A DNA stretch of 9,390 nt from Pseudomonadota bacterium (GTDB taxonomy: Bacteria > Myxococcota_A > Polyangia > Polyangiales > Ga0077539). Under the pieces are notes generated by a model that was not told where the DNA came from, did no database searches, and saw only the letters and a list, made by a program, of their open reading frames with translations. Of this stretch, positions 6,629-9,390 are shown piece by piece. The stretch covers positions 1 through 9,390 of the forward strand of contig JAEYZO010000358.1 in assembly GCA_023428035.1 (NCBI GenBank), read 5' to 3'. A program made the position numbers and the translations under genes. Positions within the stretch are counted from its first letter, which is position 1. Every line of letters starts with the position of its first letter.

Positions 6629-7966
6629 GTGGCCGACCGGCTCATCGACGAGGCGGGGGACATCCTCGCGAGGCTCACCGAGGCCAACGCGGCCTTCGCG
6701 CGGCACTACGACGGCGCCCGCCCCGCGCGGCAGCCCGTGCACACCCTCTACTGGGGCGCGCACCGCTTCGACTCGGGGACCTTCACCGCCGTCGCCGACG
6801 AGGCCCGCGCGATGCTCTCGCTCTACGCGCCGGACGCGGAGTCGCTCGCGCGCGCGATGGGCTACGAGGGAGATACGAAGCTCACCGAAGCGGTCTACGC
6901 GAGGGTGGTCGACAAGCTCCAGCGAGAGCCCCTCGAAGACCTGAGGATCGACTTCGAGGACGGCTACGGCTTTCGCCCCGACGACGAAGAAGACAGCGAC
7001 GCCGCACGCTGCGCCCAGGCCCTCGCGGCGGCGGTGAGCGACGGCAGCGCCAGCGCGCACTCGGGCATCCGGGTGAAGCCCTTGACCGAGCCCTGCGCGA
7101 AGCGGTCGATCGCGACCCTCGACCGCTTCGTGACCTCTCTCGTCGAGGCGCGGGGGAGCGTTCCGCCGGGCTTCAGGGTGACGCTGCCGAAGGTGCAGGT
7201 GCCCGAGCACGTCGCGGCGATGTCGGCCCTGCTCTCGCGGCTCGAAGCGCGATCGGGCCTGCGCGAAGGGAGCCTGCCGCTGGAGTTCATGGTCGAGGTG
7301 CCGCAGGTGTTCTTCGACCGCGACGGGAGGTTCCAGCTCCCGCTGATGGTGAAGGCCGGGGGCCAACGGCTGACGGCGATCGCGCTGGGCGTCTACGACT
7401 TCACCAACGCGTGCAACGTCAGCGCGGCGTGGCAGTCGATCGACCACAGGGTCTGCGACCTCGCGCGGGGCCTGATGACCCTCGGCGCGCAAGGGACGCA
7501 CGTGCAGCTCTGCGACGGGTCGACCAACGTGCTCCCGGTGGAGCCCCACCCGCGCGGAGACGACCTCGACGAGGCGCGACGGAGCGAGAACCGCGACGCG
7601 GTGTGGCGCGCGTGGAGGCTCTCTCACGAGCACGTCCGCCGCTCGCTCATCACGGGCTACGTGCAGGGGTGGGACCTCTCCGCGGGGCAGCTCGTGTCGC
7701 GGCACGCGGCCAACGCGCGGTTCTACCTGGAGAGCTTCGACGCGACGGCCGCCCGGATGAAGGCCTACCTCGACAAGGCCGTGGCCGCGACGGACGGCGA
7801 CGCCGTGCTCGACGACGCCGCGACGGGGCAGGCGCTCTTGGGCTTTCTCCACCGGGCGAGGGAGTGCGGCGCGGTGGATGACGGCGACCTGATGCGCGCG
7901 GGCCTGCGGCGCGAGGAGCTGGGCGAGCGCTCGTTCGCGACGCTGCTCGCGGGGCGGCGGGGCTGA
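6629..7966 (+). CDS. DUF6986 family protein, malate synthase/CitE-like TIM barrel
   Basis: 445 residues from GTG 6629; TTG 6623 would add two. The sequence fits the DUF6986 (aldolase/citrate lyase-like) family: RQPVHTLYWGA (35-45), KLQREPLEDLRIDFEDGYG (96-114) followed by an acidic run, GIRVKP (146-151), TLPKVQ (185-190), EFMVEVPQ (219-226), GVYDFTNAC (254-262), CDGSTNVLPV (295-304) and GYVQGWDL (343-350). The RIDFEDG and MVEVPQ acidic residues are placed like the Mg-binding acids of HpcH/HpaI, CitE and malate synthase barrels. That assignment is made from pattern, not structure. As the last gene of a pathway that ends in glyoxylate, condensing glyoxylate with acetyl-CoA (malate synthase) or a related aldol/lyase reaction is inferred. 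DUF6986 members also accompany allantoin genes in some actinobacteria, as far as I recall. It lacks the long domains of classical malate synthases A and G. The family call is firm and the reaction is open. Confidence 0.8.
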   Translation: MADRLIDEAGDILARLTEANAAFARHYDGARPARQPVHTLYWGAHRFDSGTFTAVADEARAMLSLYAPDAESLARAMGYEGDTKLTEAVYARVVDKLQREPLEDLRIDFEDGYGFRPDDEEDSDAARCAQALAAAVSDGSASAHSGIRVKPLTEPCAKRSIATLDRFVTSLVEARGSVPPGFRVTLPKVQVPEHVAAMSALLSRLEARSGLREGSLPLEFMVEVPQVFFDRDGRFQLPLMVKAGGQRLTAIALGVYDFTNACNVSAAWQSIDHRVCDLARGLMTLGAQGTHVQLCDGSTNVLPVEPHPRGDDLDEARRSENRDAVWRAWRLSHEHVRRSLITGYVQGWDLSAGQLVSRHAANARFYLESFDATAARMKAYLDKAVAATDGDAVLDDAATGQALLGFLHRARECGAVDDGDLMRAGLRREELGERSFATLLAGRRG

Positions 7967-7981
7967 GCTACCCGCGCCGCC
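7953..7981. terminator. Candidate bidirectional hairpin spanning two convergent stop codons
   Basis: The arms 7953-7962 and 7971-7981 pair over 10 bp, all G-C, with one bulged G at 7974. The 8-nt loop (7963-7970) contains both the TGA ending the DUF6986 gene and the complement of the TAG ending the opposing gene. There is no T-tract on either side, so it may act only as a stable 3'-end stem, or be a chance product of high GC. Confidence 0.35.
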
Positions 7982-8561
7982 ACACCTCCCGCTCGATCCA
8001 CGCGGGGTAGCCCATCGACGACTCCGGCCCCAGCGTCACGGCCCCCTCCGCAATCACCTCCTCGCACACGCGTCGCATCGCGTCGTACACGCCCGCCCCT
8101 TCGCCCGTCGCCTCCACGCCGAAGGTCCACCACGTCGCGGCCTCGACCTCGACCCGCGCCCACTCCGCCGCGCACACGCCGCCCTCGTCGTCGTCCGCGA
8201 AGCCCAGCACCAGCCGTGACCTCCGCTTGCGCGTGAGCACCCACTCGCCCTCGCGCGTCGCCCTCTCCGCGTCGACGCGCTCGCCCTCCTTGCGCCAGCG
8301 CTCCACCACGCCCACCACGCCGTCGACCAGGGTCACCGTTCCGAGCGCCGCCGTGCGCGTCTTCGTCTCCAGCTTCGGCTGCCTGCCGCTCGCGCCGCGC
8401 ACCTTCACGCCCAGGTCGTCGCGGCCCGTGCGCCGGTAGCGGTCCTCCCGGGGCTCGTCGCGCAGCACGTCGATCACCGCGAAGCGCGCGGAGAGCGCCT
8501 CCACGCGCGGGTCGTCGTCGGCGAGGAACCACCGCACCTCGAGGCTGTCGATCAGGTCCAT
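7968..8561 (-). CDS. Hypothetical protein, possibly CYTH-like
   Basis: 197 residues with no signal peptide or membrane span. ATG 8561 is chosen because family-like sequence begins there (MDLIDSLEVRWFLADDDP) and a GGAGGG-type site lies about 11 nt upstream. The open frame further upstream encodes low-complexity Arg/Gly sequence and runs into the divergent gene. Alternating charged residues on predicted strands are reminiscent of the CYTH triphosphate tunnel: LEVR (7-10), GVKVRG (51-56), KLETKTR (63-69), WVLTRKRR (107-114) and EWARVEVE (133-140). The C-terminus ESSMGYPAWIEREVW (180-194) looks conserved but I cannot name it. A role in binding or hydrolysing a polyphosphate substrate is a guess from this pattern. 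It is convergent with the ureide operon, with only 1 nt between the stop codons, and has no evident functional link to it. Confidence 0.75.
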   Translation of the reverse strand: MDLIDSLEVRWFLADDDPRVEALSARFAVIDVLRDEPREDRYRRTGRDDLGVKVRGASGRQPKLETKTRTAALGTVTLVDGVVGVVERWRKEGERVDAERATREGEWVLTRKRRSRLVLGFADDDEGGVCAAEWARVEVEAATWWTFGVEATGEGAGVYDAMRRVCEEVIAEGAVTLGPESSMGYPAWIEREVWRRG

Positions 8562-8668
8562 GTCCGCCGTGGCCCTCCGTGGTACGGCCCTCTCAAGGTG
8601 AGATGCCGCTCGCGCCGTCCCGCGACCCTCACCTTTGCGACGCGCCGATCCGTGGCCAGACTCCTCCC
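8562..8668. other. Short divergent intergenic region
   Basis: These 107 bp separate two divergent genes and should carry both promoters. No convincing -35/-10 pair was seen. On the plus side there is no clear Shine-Dalgarno sequence before ATG 8669, so that gene may be leaderless or weakly translated. Confidence 0.4.
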
Positions 8669-9390
8669 ATGCGTTGGCGCGCGGCGACGTTGCTCCCTCT
8701 CGCGATGGCCTGCCAGCAGGCCCGCGCGCAAGACGCCGCCCCTCCCCCTCGCGAGGGCGCCGTCGCTCCATCTCCAGCGCCCGCCCCCTCGAACACTCCG
8801 GGGTGGACGGTCGCGCTCCGCCTCCGTCACCGACCGACGGAGGGCCACGCGCTCCCCGACGCGGTGGTGCACGCGCCGCCGGGCTTCGACGCGCGGGCGC
8901 CCCTTCACCTCGTGGTGTTCTTCCATGGGATCTACTCCCGCGCGGCGTGGTGGCTGGTCTCCGGCGACCTCGCCCCGGTCACGGGAGAGCGCGGCGTGGG
9001 CTGGGGGCTCTCGACGCGGCACGACCGCGCCTTCGTGAACGCGCTGGTGATCGTGCCGCAGCTCGCCCCCGCGGGAGGTCGCTTCGCGGGCGCGTTCCAA
9101 CGCCCGGGCTTCTTCCGGGAGTTCCTCGACGAGCTCCTGCGGGAGTCCCTCGCCCAGCGACTGGGCGGAGCGCGGAGCGTCGACGACGTCGCCTCGCTCA
9201 CCCTCGTGGGCGCGAGCGCGGGAGGCCCGGTGATCGCGCGTCTCCTCGGGGGAGAGCTCGCGCGCAAGGTGCGCAACGTGGTGGTGATCGACGGGCTCTA
9301 CGGCGGTGAGTCGTCCTTCGCGGGGTGGCACCGCGGGTCGACCGCCGAGGCGCCGCGGCGCTTCGTCAACGTCGACGCGGGGAGCCGCTT
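8669..9390 (+). CDS. Exported alpha/beta-hydrolase (3' partial)
   Basis: The frame is open from ATG 8669 to the right edge (240 codons) without a stop, so the C-terminus is missing. A short signal sequence (MRWR, then AATLLPLAMAC) ends either at a possible lipobox cysteine (C15) or at ARA-Q (18-20) for signal peptidase I; both are plausible. A Pro/Ala-rich spacer (about 21-45) leads to the folded domain. This shows a strand ending in LVVFFHGIYS (81-90), with HG as the probable oxyanion region, and a nucleophile elbow LVGASAGGPV (179-188) with S183 as candidate catalytic serine. VVVIDGLYGG (204-213) follows on the next strand. The catalytic acid and histidine would lie at or beyond the edge. 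The substrate is unknown: an esterase, lipase or peptidase-like enzyme of the envelope or secreted fraction. The start rests on the signal peptide, since no good ribosome binding site precedes it. Confidence 0.75.
   Translation, partial: MRWRAATLLPLAMACQQARAQDAAPPPREGAVAPSPAPAPSNTPGWTVALRLRHRPTEGHALPDAVVHAPPGFDARAPLHLVVFFHGIYSRAAWWLVSGDLAPVTGERGVGWGLSTRHDRAFVNALVIVPQLAPAGGRFAGAFQRPGFFREFLDELLRESLAQRLGGARSVDDVASLTLVGASAGGPVIARLLGGELARKVRNVVVIDGLYGGESSFAGWHRGSTAEAPRRFVNVDAGSR

Noticed and set aside
6611..7852. A 413-codon minus-strand frame opposite the DUF6986 gene.
   Set aside because: It is an antisense shadow rich in Arg, His and Val with no motif. The plus strand carries a complete conserved family.

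Overview
The window is very GC-rich (strong third-position G/C bias in every gene), with densely packed genes and many proline/alanine-rich linkers. The CcmB sequence, the lipoprotein style and the codon use suggest a myxobacterium or another Myxococcota/deltaproteobacterial chromosome. This taxonomic reading is an impression, not a measured placement. No transposase, integrase, tRNA, rRNA or CRISPR array is visible.

Layout: (1) 2-637 (+) is the 3' part of ccmB, the membrane subunit of the cytochrome c maturation haem-handling ABC transporter, cut by the left window edge. (2) 646-1821 (-) encodes a putative lipoprotein with three tandem LCCL domains, convergent with ccmB. (3) 1822-1980 is a divergent intergenic region. 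(4) 1981-7966 (+) is a tight run of six genes for oxidation of urate and its ureide products. They encode a two-dinucleotide-fold FAD/NAD(P) oxidoreductase, allantoinase, allantoicase, OHCU decarboxylase, 5-hydroxyisourate hydrolase and a DUF6986 protein of the malate synthase/CitE-like TIM-barrel type. Adjacent genes overlap by 1 or 4 nt, or are separated by 2 nt. (5) 7968-8561 (-) is a hypothetical protein that looks CYTH-like, convergent with the operon. (6) 8669-9390 (+) is the start of an exported alpha/beta-hydrolase, cut by the right edge.

How the genes fit together: 5-hydroxyisourate -> OHCU (HIU hydrolase) -> S-allantoin (OHCU decarboxylase) -> allantoate (allantoinase) -> ureidoglycolate + urea (allantoicase) -> glyoxylate, which a malate synthase-like enzyme could consume. 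No known urate oxidase (uricase, PuuD or class A HpxO) is visible. The FAD oxidoreductase at the head of the operon sits where that step is needed and is the best candidate for urate hydroxylation. A ureidoglycolate lyase is also absent from the window. The most interesting points are this candidate urate-oxidising flavoenzyme, the DUF6986 protein as the probable terminal glyoxylate enzyme, and the triple-LCCL lipoprotein.
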